Shown in pieces: positions 39,739 through 48,775 of a stretch of DNA of 64,000 bases. Each line of letters begins with the position of its first letter. Position 1 is the stretch's first letter. The stretch comes from Clostridiales bacterium (GTDB taxonomy: Bacteria > Bacillota > Clostridia > Tissierellales > GPF-1): assembly GCA_013619125.1 (NCBI GenBank), contig JABXKS010000080.1:1-64000 (forward strand), written 5' to 3'. The notes below the pieces were generated by a model. That model worked only from the letters and a program-made list of their open reading frames with translations. It did no database searches and had not been told where the DNA came from. Position numbers and translations under genes: made by a program.

Positions 39739-40739
39739 ATCGAGTAACTTTTATTCCAGGCGACGGAATTGGACCCGAAGTCGCCAATGCGGCAAAAGAA
39801 ATCATCGACGCAACCGGTGTTGCCATTGAATGGGAAACCGTGAATGCGGGAGAAGCCGTTTTTTTAGAAAAAGGTGTTCTTGTTCCCGATGAAGTCTATG
39901 AAAGCATCGAAAAAAATCGCATCGCCTTAAAGGGACCCATCACAACCCCTGTCGGTAGCGGATTCCGAAGCATCAATGTTCATTTGCGGAAACGATATGA
40001 TCTTTACGCCAATATTCGTCCGATTCTCAGCTTACAGGGAGAACGATCACGCTATCCAAATCTTGATCTCGTGATTTTCCGCGAAAATACGGAGGGTCTT
40101 TATATCGGCGACGAGGAATTTTTGGATGAAGATACGGTCATCGCCAGAAAAAGAATTACCCGAAAAGGTTCCACTCGAATCATGGAGAGTGCCTTCGCCT
40201 ATGCAAAGTCAAATGGACGAAAAAAAGTCACCGTTGCTCATAAGGCAAATATCCTAAAAGACACCGACGGATTGTTTTTGACTTGCGCCCGCGCAGTCGC
40301 CGAAAAATATCCCGAAATTGAATATGAAGAAGTCATCATCGACAATATGTGCATGCAATTGGTCATCAATCCTTATCAATTCGATGTGATCGCCACCATG
40401 AATCTCTATGGTGATATCCTTTCCGATCTTTGCGCAGGTTTGGTCGGCGGATTGGGCTTGGTTCCAGGTGCCAATATTGGAGAAGACATTGCCATCTTTG
40501 AAGCCGTTCACGGCAGCGCGCCGAAAATGGCTGGCAAAAACAGTGCCGATCCAGTCGCCTTGATTCTTTCAGGCGCGAGTCTTTTGGATTACTTGGGAGA
40601 AACGGAAGCAGCAGAGAAAGTAAGAAATGCCGTTTCCTCCATTGTCAAAGAAGGCATCCATGTTACCAAAGACTTGGGCGGAACTGCGTCAACAACAGAA
40701 ATGACCGCCGCAATCATCAATAGAATGCAAGGGAAGTGA
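39735..40739 (+). CDS. icd: Isocitrate dehydrogenase (isocitrate/isopropylmalate dehydrogenase family)
   Basis: Oxidises isocitrate to 2-oxoglutarate. The 334-residue length and FIPGDGIGPEV start fit the short, NAD-type class; RENTEGLYIG, the KANILKDTDGLF segment and IATMNLYGDILSD supply substrate and metal residues. The cofactor loop reads HGSAPKMAGKNSADP: NADP enzymes have K-Y and NAD enzymes D-I at the K-M pair, so coenzyme choice is uncertain. Position between aconitase and citrate synthase argues for isocitrate rather than isopropylmalate. ATGA overlap with acn, four-base gap to the next gene. Confidence 0.92.
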   Translation: MNRVTFIPGDGIGPEVANAAKEIIDATGVAIEWETVNAGEAVFLEKGVLVPDEVYESIEKNRIALKGPITTPVGSGFRSINVHLRKRYDLYANIRPILSLQGERSRYPNLDLVIFRENTEGLYIGDEEFLDEDTVIARKRITRKGSTRIMESAFAYAKSNGRKKVTVAHKANILKDTDGLFLTCARAVAEKYPEIEYEEVIIDNMCMQLVINPYQFDVIATMNLYGDILSDLCAGLVGGLGLVPGANIGEDIAIFEAVHGSAPKMAGKNSADPVALILSGASLLDYLGETEAAEKVRNAVSSIVKEGIHVTKDLGGTASTTEMTAAIINRMQGK

Positions 40740-40743
40740 GAGA

Positions 40744-42090
40744 ATGAAGAAGGATTTCTTCGAATATCTAACAGATTTAGCCACAAAAAACAATCATATA
40801 CCCGCCATTGATTTTGATCGGTACAATATCAAGCGAGGACTTCGAAACGCCAATGGCACGGGCGTCTTAGTCGGTCTGACAGAGATCGGCAACGTCGACG
40901 GCTATGATATCGTTGAGAAAACCAAGATCGCCAAGGAAGGCCGCCTGTTCTATCGCGGAATCGACATTTTCGACCTAGTCGACGGATTTCAAACCGAACA
41001 CCGTCGTGGTTTTGAAGAGACTTCTTTCCTTCTGCTTTTCGGCAAATTACCAACCACGGAAGAACTGGCAGCCTTCAACACCCTATTGGATGAAAGGCGA
41101 AACCTGCCGGAGGGATTTACGGATTCCATGATTTTGGGCATCCCATCCCGCAACGTGATGAATAAATTGCAACGAAGCACCTTGGTTCTATACTCTTACG
41201 ATGATAATCCAGATGATTTAAGCATGCGCAACCTGATGGAGCAAAGCATCAATCTAATTGCCAAGTTCCCAACCATCATCGCCTACGGCTATCAAGCAAA
41301 AGCCCGCGCGTTTGATGGGAAGAGTCTTTACATCCACTTGCCAAAACCAAATGTGGGCACCGCGGAGAATATTCTTCATATGAGCCGCCCAGACAATCAA
41401 TACACCGTTTTGGAAGCGGAAACTTTGGATCTCCTCTTGGTAATCATGGCAGAGCACGGAGGTGGAAATAACTCTACCTTTGCCACCCACGTGGTCGCCT
41501 CCACAGGCACTGATACCTATTCAGCCGTTGCCACAGCCGTCGGTTCCCTAAAGGGACCCAAGCATGGCGGTGCAAATCTTAAGGTCTGTCAAATGATGCA
41601 GACCATCAAGGACGAGGTTGATGATTGGCATGACGCCGCTCAATTGCGCCTTTATCTGGAACGACTTTTAAACAAAGACGCCTTTGATAAAAAAGGGTTG
41701 ATCTATGGAATGGGACATGCCGTTTACACCAAATCAGATCCCCGTTCCGTTCTCCTTCAAAGAAAGGCAAGAGAACTTGCCCTCGAAAAGAATAGAATGA
41801 AAGAATTTGAACTTTACGCCAATATTGAGTCCATCACTCGCGCCCTCTTTTACGAACGCAAGGGACCTCATGCCCATATCGCATCCAATGTCGATTTGTA
41901 TTCTGGATTTGTTCTGGAAATGCTGGACATTCCAGAAGATCTTTACACACCAATCTTTGCCACAAGCCGAATCTCTGGCTGGTGTGCGCATCGAATGGAA
42001 CAATTGGTGAGCGATGACAAAATCATCCGCCCAGCCTATAAAACTGTCAACGAACTGCATCACTATCATCCTTTAAAAGAACGAAAATAA
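40744..42090 (+). CDS. gltA: Citrate synthase
   Basis: Condenses oxaloacetate with acetyl-CoA. A 448-residue enzyme with the catalytic triad in recognisable contexts: AEHGGGNNSTFATHVV (first His), GMGHAVYTKSDPR (second His) and NVDLYSG (Asp), plus GPKHGGANLKV. Last gene of acn-icd-gltA; the three together make 2-oxoglutarate from oxaloacetate and acetyl-CoA, in an anaerobe most probably for glutamate synthesis. No other citrate-cycle genes are present. The ATG follows GGGAAGTGAGAG. Confidence 0.95.
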   Translation: MKKDFFEYLTDLATKNNHIPAIDFDRYNIKRGLRNANGTGVLVGLTEIGNVDGYDIVEKTKIAKEGRLFYRGIDIFDLVDGFQTEHRRGFEETSFLLLFGKLPTTEELAAFNTLLDERRNLPEGFTDSMILGIPSRNVMNKLQRSTLVLYSYDDNPDDLSMRNLMEQSINLIAKFPTIIAYGYQAKARAFDGKSLYIHLPKPNVGTAENILHMSRPDNQYTVLEAETLDLLLVIMAEHGGGNNSTFATHVVASTGTDTYSAVATAVGSLKGPKHGGANLKVCQMMQTIKDEVDDWHDAAQLRLYLERLLNKDAFDKKGLIYGMGHAVYTKSDPRSVLLQRKARELALEKNRMKEFELYANIESITRALFYERKGPHAHIASNVDLYSGFVLEMLDIPEDLYTPIFATSRISGWCAHRMEQLVSDDKIIRPAYKTVNELHHYHPLKERK

Positions 42091-42118
42091 AAAAAGACAT
42101 CCTTGGATGTCTTTTTTG
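42091..42118. terminator. Bidirectional terminator after citrate synthase
   Basis: AAAAAGACATCC-TT-GGATGTCTTTTT, 12-bp stem, T-runs on both strands; also serves the convergent MFS gene. Confidence 0.9.
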
Positions 42119-42131
42119 GTTTCTATGATTT

Positions 42132-43310
42132 TCATTCATCAGCCCTGCTTTCTTTCATGCGCACCCAAACAAATCCATGGAACCCCAATGAAACCACAAG
42201 CATCACAGGAATCAAAAAGAAGGTGCGGTAGGCTGTAATTTGATCATTGAGCACCCCGACAACCACTCCGGTAAACATATTGATAAAGGAGATGCTGGTC
42301 AATACAAGACTTGTCGCTCGCACCGATTGCGAAGGAAATAAAGATTGCGCTAAGAGCAAGCTGGTCGGATAATTGATCGACATAAAGAGCCCCGCTCCCG
42401 CAATTAAGAACAGCCCTTGCTCCTTGAGTATGATTCCAGTCAAGGTAAGCAAGCACGCAGCCGACAAAGCGCTCACAAGGGTTTTCTGCGTCCCAAACCG
42501 TCCCGCAACAAATCCACCGATCAAACGACCGATCGTATGCAAGGCCAGATAGTAAAACAAAATATTTGCCGCCTGGTTCAATTCAAGAGAAAAGCTCTCC
42601 ACCATATAATTGCTAAACCATTGTCCAATGGCCGTCTCCGCGACAATGGAGGCAGAGAATGCGCCAATCATGCCAAACAACAAGGGATTTTTTATTGTTA
42701 AGGGCCCTTCTGCTTTTCCATGGGGCTGCACCTGATTTTGCCCCGATGGATAGGTTACGAAGAGATTGAATACAACGATCGAGATCAATCCAATCGAGGT
42801 GAACAAATAGATCCTGGACCAAGCAAATCCCGCCCCAAGCAATTGCCCGATGGATTTCGACATAGTCATGGCACCCAAGCTATAACAAAAATGCAAGAGA
42901 TTCATAAGCAAGGCTGAATTGCGGACCGGAATTAAAGGCACCATGGTGTTTAGCCCAAAAACTAGAGGAGCGATAAAAATTGACTGCCCCACATATAAAA
43001 TCGCAAAGGCAAGGGACGATTCAACCCGCCAAAACCCAAGTGCAACAAATGCAAGTCCAATCAAGCCCACGACAATGGTCTTTTGATGCCCCCATTTTAC
43101 GCAAATTTTCCCCGAAAAATAGGTCATAATTGTAAATGAAATACTCGATGCGAATACAAGACTGCCCATCATCGTGTTTCCGATATCAAAGGACTGCTTA
43201 AAAGCGGGAATCAAGATATTTTTCGGACTGTCGAACAATGCGAAAAACACCATCGTTCCCAATAAAAGCAAGGCCCATTTTCTTGGATTTTGGTTCTGTC
43301 TCTGCTGCAT
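42132..43310 (-). CDS. MFS transporter
   Basis: A 392-residue 12-helix major facilitator protein. The loop 2-3 motif is degenerate (GKICVKWGHQK) and the second-half copy reads GRFGTQK. The nearest broad type is the sugar- or drug-transporting FucP/AraJ-like group, but no substrate can be inferred. The ATG at 43310 follows GGGGGC. Convergent with citrate synthase, apparently monocistronic. Confidence 0.85.
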   Translation of the reverse strand: MQQRQNQNPRKWALLLLGTMVFFALFDSPKNILIPAFKQSFDIGNTMMGSLVFASSISFTIMTYFSGKICVKWGHQKTIVVGLIGLAFVALGFWRVESSLAFAILYVGQSIFIAPLVFGLNTMVPLIPVRNSALLMNLLHFCYSLGAMTMSKSIGQLLGAGFAWSRIYLFTSIGLISIVVFNLFVTYPSGQNQVQPHGKAEGPLTIKNPLLFGMIGAFSASIVAETAIGQWFSNYMVESFSLELNQAANILFYYLALHTIGRLIGGFVAGRFGTQKTLVSALSAACLLTLTGIILKEQGLFLIAGAGLFMSINYPTSLLLAQSLFPSQSVRATSLVLTSISFINMFTGVVVGVLNDQITAYRTFFLIPVMLVVSLGFHGFVWVRMKESRADE

Positions 43311-43378
43311 AATGCCCCCTAAATAATATCAACTAGTAGCAGTATAGCAGAATGATTTTAATTTGCAATCTCCTTATA

Positions 43379-43430
43379 TAAAAATATAGGTGCAAGCAAC
43401 AACCAGTAAGTTGAATGCTTGCACCTATAT
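43379..43430 (-). terminator. Terminator of the lipoprotein-HAD operon
   Basis: ATATAGGTGCAAGCA and TGCTTGCACCTATAT form a perfect 15-bp stem with a 17-base loop; minus-strand T-run follows (ATATTTTTATA). Confidence 0.8.
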
Positions 43431-43458
43431 CATACAAAAAAAGCGGAACATCATCCGC

Positions 43459-44109
43459 CTATTTTGTACCATCTAAAATTTCCAATATTTCTCTTGAATC
43501 CTCCAACAACCAATCCGGCTGTTCCGCCTCAAGAAATTGTCTGTCGTTATACCCCCACACTACGGAAGCAATATGCACACCCGATGCTCGGGCAGAATGA
43601 ATATCACGCACCTCGTCTCCCACATAGAGAATTTCTTCAGGAGCCAAGCTGTATTTTTTCATAATATGTTGAACCTTCGATTGCTTGTTAAACAAAGATG
43701 CTGCCAAAACGAATTTAAAAATTTCGATGTTTTTATCTGCTAAAAATCGCAAAACATTCTTTTTTGTGTTGGAGGTAATAATCCCCAAAATCAACTCTCG
43801 TTTTCGCAACTCATCCAAAAACTCTGGAAAATGTTCTTCACAAAACTGAACCTCATGCATATTGTGACGAAGCAATTTTTGACCTCGCCGTAAAATAAAC
43901 GGAAGCTGACGCGCCGACACCTCAATGTATTCCAACAATTCCTTGAAATGCATCTTCTTCATATCGCTCAATTCTTCCCGGGTGATCTTTTTAAAGTTAT
44001 ATCGTTCCGCCAATTCATTGGAGATGTGAAACGCAAAATGCTCCGTATCCGCAATTGTACCGTCAAAATCGAAAATGATGCATCGAATCACTGAACTTTT
44101 TCTTTTCAT
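43459..44109 (-). CDS. HAD hydrolase, phosphoglycolate-phosphatase-like
   Basis: A 216-residue HAD phosphatase with IIFDFDGTIADTE (nucleophile Asp ~14), GIITSNTKKNV (motif II), a motif III Lys in FNKQSKVQHIM and LYVGDEVRDIHSA (motif IV). The helical cap (~20-85) is of the C1, Gph/PpaX type. Start at 44109 follows AAGGAGGAG; the longer frame would contain it. It lies 72 bases downstream of the lipoprotein gene. Confidence 0.88.
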   Translation of the reverse strand: MKRKSSVIRCIIFDFDGTIADTEHFAFHISNELAERYNFKKITREELSDMKKMHFKELLEYIEVSARQLPFILRRGQKLLRHNMHEVQFCEEHFPEFLDELRKRELILGIITSNTKKNVLRFLADKNIEIFKFVLAASLFNKQSKVQHIMKKYSLAPEEILYVGDEVRDIHSARASGVHIASVVWGYNDRQFLEAEQPDWLLEDSREILEILDGTK

Positions 44110-44181
44110 CGCCACTCCTCCTTCAGCCGTGCCTTTTATTATACCATTTTTCACGGCCTTCCGTCAGCTTCTCCATCAAAT

Positions 44182-44631
44182 TTACTTTCCGTTAATCAGA
44201 AGAAGATAATTGGCTTGTGCCTCTTTTGCGGCAGATGTCCATAAGGATTCAAGATCCGATTCCCCAATAGCGGGCACCGTTTCGGAAAGAGCCAGCCCAA
44301 TCAACCCCTGCTGCCAGTTTTGAATGGTTTCTCCGTCCGTGCCTGTTACGTTTTCGAACCCAAAAAAGGATTCCGCAATCGGATCCACCTCAATTAATAC
44401 CTGATACGGCTCGCTGTCATATGCAAATTCAAAGATCTGAACAACTTTCGCCGCCACGCCATCTTCACTTACCATATAGGCACGCACCAAATGATCAGAT
44501 TCCAAAGAAATCCGCGAAAACTCTTGCCCTTCTTCCACTCGATCTTGCATCATGGTTGCATATTCATCCGAACAACCCGTCATCAGCAAACCAAAGAACA
44601 AAACAGCCAATACGCCTATCCATTTTTTCAT
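44182..44631 (-). CDS. Predicted lipoprotein of unknown function
   Basis: A 149-residue protein with a type II signal peptide: MKKWIGVLAVLFFG followed by the lipobox LMTGC, so Cys20 would carry the lipid. The mature protein is small, acidic and has no known motif; TDGETIQNWQQGLIGLALSE suggests a helical part. ATG 44631 lies five bases after GGAGG. Confidence 0.78.
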   Translation of the reverse strand: MKKWIGVLAVLFFGLLMTGCSDEYATMMQDRVEEGQEFSRISLESDHLVRAYMVSEDGVAAKVVQIFEFAYDSEPYQVLIEVDPIAESFFGFENVTGTDGETIQNWQQGLIGLALSETVPAIGESDLESLWTSAAKEAQANYLLLINGK

Positions 44632-44661
44632 AAGAACCTCCACTTTTTCTATACCCGCAAA

Positions 44662-44693
44662 GAAAAAAATTAAGTACCTTTCGGCACTTAATT
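44662..44693 (-). terminator. Terminator of the kinase-like gene
   Basis: AATTAAGTACC-TTTC-GGCACTTAATT (one A/C mismatch) with a minus-strand run of seven T; it overlaps the stop codon region. Confidence 0.75.
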
Positions 44694-45350
44694 AAAAATC
44701 AATTCTATTGATTTCCATTCTTCCTTCTTACTCATATCTTCCATCGCTTGACGCGCCAATTCCAAATTGTATCGGAATTCCCCTTCCATGCTTTTCATCA
44801 TTTGCTTCACAAATGCGAGTCGCCACTCAAACAAGCCATCCCGCATCAAAAAGATCATAAATCGGCCGAAATCCGTCTCGACAACACCGGGCCGACAATC
44901 CTCAAAATCCAATCCATAGATCTGTCCACGCCTTAATACAAAATTGCTTGGGTGAACATCATACATGACCAAATTTTGATGTTCCATGCATGAGGCAATG
45001 GTGTGAAAATCATAAAACCAATTGATCAATCGATAAATCAAAGACTCATTAGCAGATGCATCATATTGACCCGCTTGCGCCTCTTCCATTTCAATAAGAA
45101 TTTCCTCTATCGTAAGCCCTTCAATCCATTCTCGCAGAATTCCCTTGTCATCGACTTCCAATACCTGCGGAACACGCAGCGCATGTCGCCTGAGGGTTTT
45201 TAATAACATGGCTTCTCGATCTTTTGCTTCCTGCGAAGAAAACATCTTATAGGCGCATGGTGTTTTTTCATCATTTTCAATTTCTGCATAAAACACACGA
45301 TTTTGTTGATTGCCTTCGCGCGTAATTTCCTTTTTTTGTATCCACTTCAT
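44688..45350 (-). CDS. Kinase-fold protein (Bud32/APH-like)
   Basis: A 220-residue protein resembling small aminoglycoside-phosphotransferase or Bud32-like kinases. The catalytic loop is YDVHPSNFVL (~residue 136) and the metal-binding motif GLDFEDC (~153); a possible VAIK-like Lys sits in CAYKMF (~35), but the glycine-rich loop is not obvious. It may phosphorylate a small molecule or lipid-linked sugar. ATG 45350 is chosen because the open frame's TTG at 45380 lies upstream of the predicted transcription start. Confidence 0.78.
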   Translation of the reverse strand: MKWIQKKEITREGNQQNRVFYAEIENDEKTPCAYKMFSSQEAKDREAMLLKTLRRHALRVPQVLEVDDKGILREWIEGLTIEEILIEMEEAQAGQYDASANESLIYRLINWFYDFHTIASCMEHQNLVMYDVHPSNFVLRRGQIYGLDFEDCRPGVVETDFGRFMIFLMRDGLFEWRLAFVKQMMKSMEGEFRYNLELARQAMEDMSKKEEWKSIELIFN

Positions 45351-45381
45351 GTCATCACCCAACTTTTCTTTAATAGACAAG

Positions 45382-45410
45382 ATTATAACAGATTTTTCAT
45401 CATTTGTGAA
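45382..45410 (-). promoter_or_regulatory. Promoter of the kinase-like gene
   Basis: Minus strand TTCACA (45410-45405), 17 bases, TATAAT (45387-45382). The start site near 45375 leaves a ~25-base leader containing GGGTGAT. Confidence 0.75.
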
Positions 45411-45430
45411 TACGATTTCCTCTTTGTTGT

Positions 45431-46096
45431 CTATAATTTGTCAATCCAAGCCTGAATTGCCAACAAAATCGTGATATGAGCCGGATAAAAAGCATATCCT
45501 GTCCATTTCGGTAATTCAATTTGCCACCGAAACTCATGCCAAATTACAGGCAATGCCATGACACAAGCCAATTGAATCAGAACCACCCACTCGAAATGCC
45601 CCAATGACAAAACGCTCAAGGTGCCATATAACGCGGTCAAACCAAACAAATAGAGAAACGTTTTTTGCTTGTTTTCTCCAAACTTGTAAAAAATAAAAAT
45701 AATCAATAGTCCATATCCTGCATAATCCGTTCGCAAAAATTCAGCCATCAAAATTGCGGCAACCATGCCCAACATTTCCTGCTTTTCATAAGACGATAAA
45801 AAGAAAATCCCCAGCAAGAAGGTAAATAAAACATTTAAATGTCCCGCAAAAAGTTGAAAGGGAATCTGCGTAATCAATGCAAAAGCACCCAATCGAAGGG
45901 CGTATTTTTTTCGATCCCGGGTTCGCTGAAATCCAGTCGCCAAGAGATAGGCAAAGATTGGAAATGCCAATCGCCCGAATATACGCATGGCATAATAGAG
46001 AAATGTAGGATCCTCAGAAAAAAATTGAACGCCCACATGATCCACCACCATACTGATCATTCCAATGACTTTTAAAATATCATTCCGCTTCTTCAT
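45431..46096 (-). CDS. TraX-family membrane protein
   Basis: A 221-residue protein with about seven hydrophobic segments. The start KRNDILKVIGMISMVVDHVG and the LFGRLAFPIFAYLLATGF-like segment (IFGRLAFPIFAYLL) are typical of the TraX group, named after the F-pilin N-acetylase and widespread in Firmicutes with unknown chromosomal role, perhaps acyl transfer. ATG 46096 overlaps the end of the upstream gene by 17 bp and follows GGAGGG; 43 upstream codons are excluded. Last gene of a five-gene operon. Confidence 0.83.
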   Translation of the reverse strand: MKKRNDILKVIGMISMVVDHVGVQFFSEDPTFLYYAMRIFGRLAFPIFAYLLATGFQRTRDRKKYALRLGAFALITQIPFQLFAGHLNVLFTFLLGIFFLSSYEKQEMLGMVAAILMAEFLRTDYAGYGLLIIFIFYKFGENKQKTFLYLFGLTALYGTLSVLSLGHFEWVVLIQLACVMALPVIWHEFRWQIELPKWTGYAFYPAHITILLAIQAWIDKL

Positions 46097-47078
46097 TCTT
46101 TGGCGACCCTCCATTGCTCTTTCGATTTTCAAAAATACCGGACTGCTCGAACGCAGCAGGATCTCCCGTACAAGACAGGATTCGCTCTCCATTTTTCCTC
46201 TCCAGCCAAATATCCACTTTGCCATCGATCGTCTCTTTCAACTTTCGATTCATGGACCCGTTTTGCGGCGCACGCAATTCGCCCCCGCCAGATCGCAAGA
46301 TCCGAATCGACAAACGATATTTGCGATCCTCCAGCGTCAGATGAATCGCCTTGCCATCCTCTTCCCAATGTACAATTTTAGCACCGGTATAGGTTGAAAA
46401 TCGATACAATTGCTCTGGTGTCTGCAAGTAAGCGAGAAATCCCTCAAAGGAGGATCCCCCCCATGGAATATCGGCAACCGATAGCATAAAACTGGTTCCC
46501 GTCTGTTTAAATTGATTGGACTGAACCCAAATCCATGCGGAGGGAAAACTCGAGCCCCAATCCTTTTCAACATAGACCCGGCCACCCGTAAAATCAATGA
46601 CATGTTCCTGAATTTGAATCTCACCTGTCAGCTCGGCATCCATCATCACAACGGCATGATAACACTCCATCTTCGGCACATAACGGTACCACCCCATAAT
46701 TCCTGGTGCCGCCAACGTTACCGGATAGGATGTCGCGTCCTTGATTTGCAGGTCGCCCCGTATCCGTTTGGGCGAATCAATGCTGAGATGAATCCGATCC
46801 AGAGAAAAAACATTCTCACCGGCACGAACCTCGAATGGACGATCCTTCGTCACAATTTCCTCAATGGGATAGGAAATCCACATGCCTGTCTCCCAGCCTT
46901 GCACCAGAACTTGAAGGAAACCTTCCTCTTTTTCACCCCGTTGAAACCCTGGAATCAAAGCAATGGAATGGTGATGATCCGCACTGACCAATCGGTAATA
47001 CCAGCCTTCGAATCCCACTTGATGAGTTGCCTGTTGCCTCCAGGCAGGATGAAAAATCTTTTCAATTGATCGAATCAT
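46080..47078 (-). CDS. Tocopherol-cyclase-like protein
   Basis: A 332-residue protein with the features of the tocopherol cyclase family: FEGWYYRLVS near the start, GWYRYVPKMEC in the middle and the VYVEKDWGSSFPSAWIWVQS signature at ~170-190. In plants and cyanobacteria the family closes the chromanol ring; bacterial homologues in anaerobes have no known substrate and are unlikely to make tocopherol. It is the fourth gene of the dehydrogenase-TauE-dipeptidase-cyclase-TraX operon. ATG 47078 follows AAGGTGAT. Confidence 0.85.
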   Translation of the reverse strand: MIRSIEKIFHPAWRQQATHQVGFEGWYYRLVSADHHHSIALIPGFQRGEKEEGFLQVLVQGWETGMWISYPIEEIVTKDRPFEVRAGENVFSLDRIHLSIDSPKRIRGDLQIKDATSYPVTLAAPGIMGWYRYVPKMECYHAVVMMDAELTGEIQIQEHVIDFTGGRVYVEKDWGSSFPSAWIWVQSNQFKQTGTSFMLSVADIPWGGSSFEGFLAYLQTPEQLYRFSTYTGAKIVHWEEDGKAIHLTLEDRKYRLSIRILRSGGGELRAPQNGSMNRKLKETIDGKVDIWLERKNGERILSCTGDPAAFEQSGIFENRKSNGGSPKNEEAE

Positions 47079-47095
47079 CACAATCACCTTCTTTC

Positions 47096-48049
47096 TTATC
47101 GCATGGTATCTCGTATCACCCGCAGCCCATTTTCACAGAAAATTTTATCGATACTCGACGAGGATACCCCAGCTTTTCTCAACCCGTGCACCAATCGTTC
47201 CATTTCACCAACATGAGCCAGATCCATCTTTCCGCCAATCCCATCAAAATCGGTTCCGATGGCGGCAACTTCAACCCCGCCTTGATCGATCATATGAATC
47301 AGGTGCTGCACCAAAGAGTCAACGGTTTCATGATTCTCTTCATTTAAGAAAAACGGACAGAAATTCAATCCAATCACACCGCCCTGATCCGCAATCGCTC
47401 GAATCATCGGATCTGCGAGATTTCTAGTCACATCTTTGATTGCGCGGGCATTGGAATGTGAAGCAATAAAGGGCTTCTTGGAAATCTCGACGACATCCCA
47501 AAAACCGGCGTCGGAAAGATGAGACACATCCACAATCATGCCCAGCTCATTCATTCGTTCCACGACCTTTTTACCAAAGGGTTTCAATCCTTTTCCCATC
47601 AAAATTGGATCCTTAGCATTAGGATACCCCAAAGAGTTTTCGTAATTCCAGGTCAAGGTAATCAATCGAATTCCTTCTTGATGCAACCTCTCAAGGCGTT
47701 CCATCTTTCCTTCTAAAATCGCACCTTCTTCAATGGTTAAAATCCCAGCAATCCGATTTTCCTTCTCCAATTGAAGAATTTCTTCCACGTTATGCGCGAT
47801 TCCAATTTGATCCTGATAGGTTTCAACCTGACCCTTGAAATATGAAATCGCATTGATGGCATAACCAAAAGGATCCGGTTTTACCGTTTCATCTTCCCAG
47901 TCAATAAAAACCGCAAAGAACTGAGCCAAGGCACCAATTTGTTTCAATCTCTCCAAATCCAGATGACCGTCATTCTTCATCAAGTCCCCGGTTGCCGAAC
48001 CATTTACTAACCGTAAAATCGTATCGCAATGAAAATCTACCAATCGCAT
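47096..48049 (-). CDS. Membrane dipeptidase (renal dipeptidase family, M19)
   Basis: A 317-residue zinc dipeptidase. The first metal ligands are in VDFHCDT (~4-10), the bridging Glu in LTIEEGAI (~112), and the His residues in VDVSHLSD and ASHSNAR; IGTDFDGIGG near the end closes the site. Bacterial members hydrolyse dipeptides, including those with a D-residue. No signal peptide, so it is cytoplasmic. It starts 13 bases after the TauE gene and ends 17 bases before the cyclase-like gene. AAAGGAGG precedes the ATG. Confidence 0.93.
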   Translation of the reverse strand: MRLVDFHCDTILRLVNGSATGDLMKNDGHLDLERLKQIGALAQFFAVFIDWEDETVKPDPFGYAINAISYFKGQVETYQDQIGIAHNVEEILQLEKENRIAGILTIEEGAILEGKMERLERLHQEGIRLITLTWNYENSLGYPNAKDPILMGKGLKPFGKKVVERMNELGMIVDVSHLSDAGFWDVVEISKKPFIASHSNARAIKDVTRNLADPMIRAIADQGGVIGLNFCPFFLNEENHETVDSLVQHLIHMIDQGGVEVAAIGTDFDGIGGKMDLAHVGEMERLVHGLRKAGVSSSSIDKIFCENGLRVIRDTMR

Positions 48050-48062
48050 GCACTTTCCTCCT

Positions 48063-48773
48063 TTAGTTCCATACCGATAAGATCGTCATCACGCCGGACA
48101 CCATGACGATGCCATAGGTCATTCGCTTGAATTTCATCTCATCGATTCGTTTAAAAATCAAGTTTCCTACCACCAATCCCGCGGCTGCCGCTCCAAATCC
48201 TCGAATGGATTGAAAAAACATGGCCTGGCTGAACAGCCCTGCCTGCACATAATTCGGGATCGCAAAAACGCCAATCAAGAAAAAATAAGTCACGATATTG
48301 GCGCGATAGGTTTGCTTGTCCATATCATAATTGCTAAGAAGGATGACAATGGGTGGTCCTCCAATAGCAGCCGCACCCTTTAATAGCCCGCTTAAGAAGC
48401 CTCCAGTTACCATATGAAGCATCTTCCCGCCGCGGCGAACCCGATACCCCTTCGCCAACAAAACTGCCGCAGCAACCAATACGAGCCCAACAATGCCTTT
48501 CAGCACTGCATCATCAAAGGCAACCAAAATCCAGGTGCCTAAAGGGACCCCAACCATGCCAGAAATCAGCAAAAGACTCACCATCTTCACATCCGGTTTT
48601 TTTCGGATCTGGAACAATTGCGCCGTACCCAAAAATAATCCCACAAGAGTTAAAAGGGGCACTGCAACTTTCAAGGGCATAAACAAGCCCAACAAGGGAA
48701 GAGCAATCAGAACAAAGCCAAAATTAGCAGCCCCCTGAACGGCACCCGCTATAAACAAAAACAAGTACACCAT
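48063..48773 (-). CDS. TauE/SafE-family permease
   Basis: A 236-residue membrane protein with about eight helices. The two half-repeats of the family are visible: GAVQGAANFGFVLIALPLL at the start and GGFLSGLLKGAAAIGGPPIV after the middle. Family members export sulfite, sulfoacetate or other small organic anions. Its ATG is two bases after the dehydrogenase stop, with AAGGAGT inside the end of that gene. A small-acid substrate tied to the adjacent hydroxyacid dehydrogenase is plausible but unproven. Confidence 0.9.
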   Translation of the reverse strand: MVYLFLFIAGAVQGAANFGFVLIALPLLGLFMPLKVAVPLLTLVGLFLGTAQLFQIRKKPDVKMVSLLLISGMVGVPLGTWILVAFDDAVLKGIVGLVLVAAAVLLAKGYRVRRGGKMLHMVTGGFLSGLLKGAAAIGGPPIVILLSNYDMDKQTYRANIVTYFFLIGVFAIPNYVQAGLFSQAMFFQSIRGFGAAAAGLVVGNLIFKRIDEMKFKRMTYGIVMVSGVMTILSVWN

Positions 48774-48775
48774 TT

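Noticed and set aside
46512-47069. 185-codon plus-strand open frame opposite the tocopherol-cyclase-like gene
   Set aside because: Shadow of a motif-bearing gene; no start signal.
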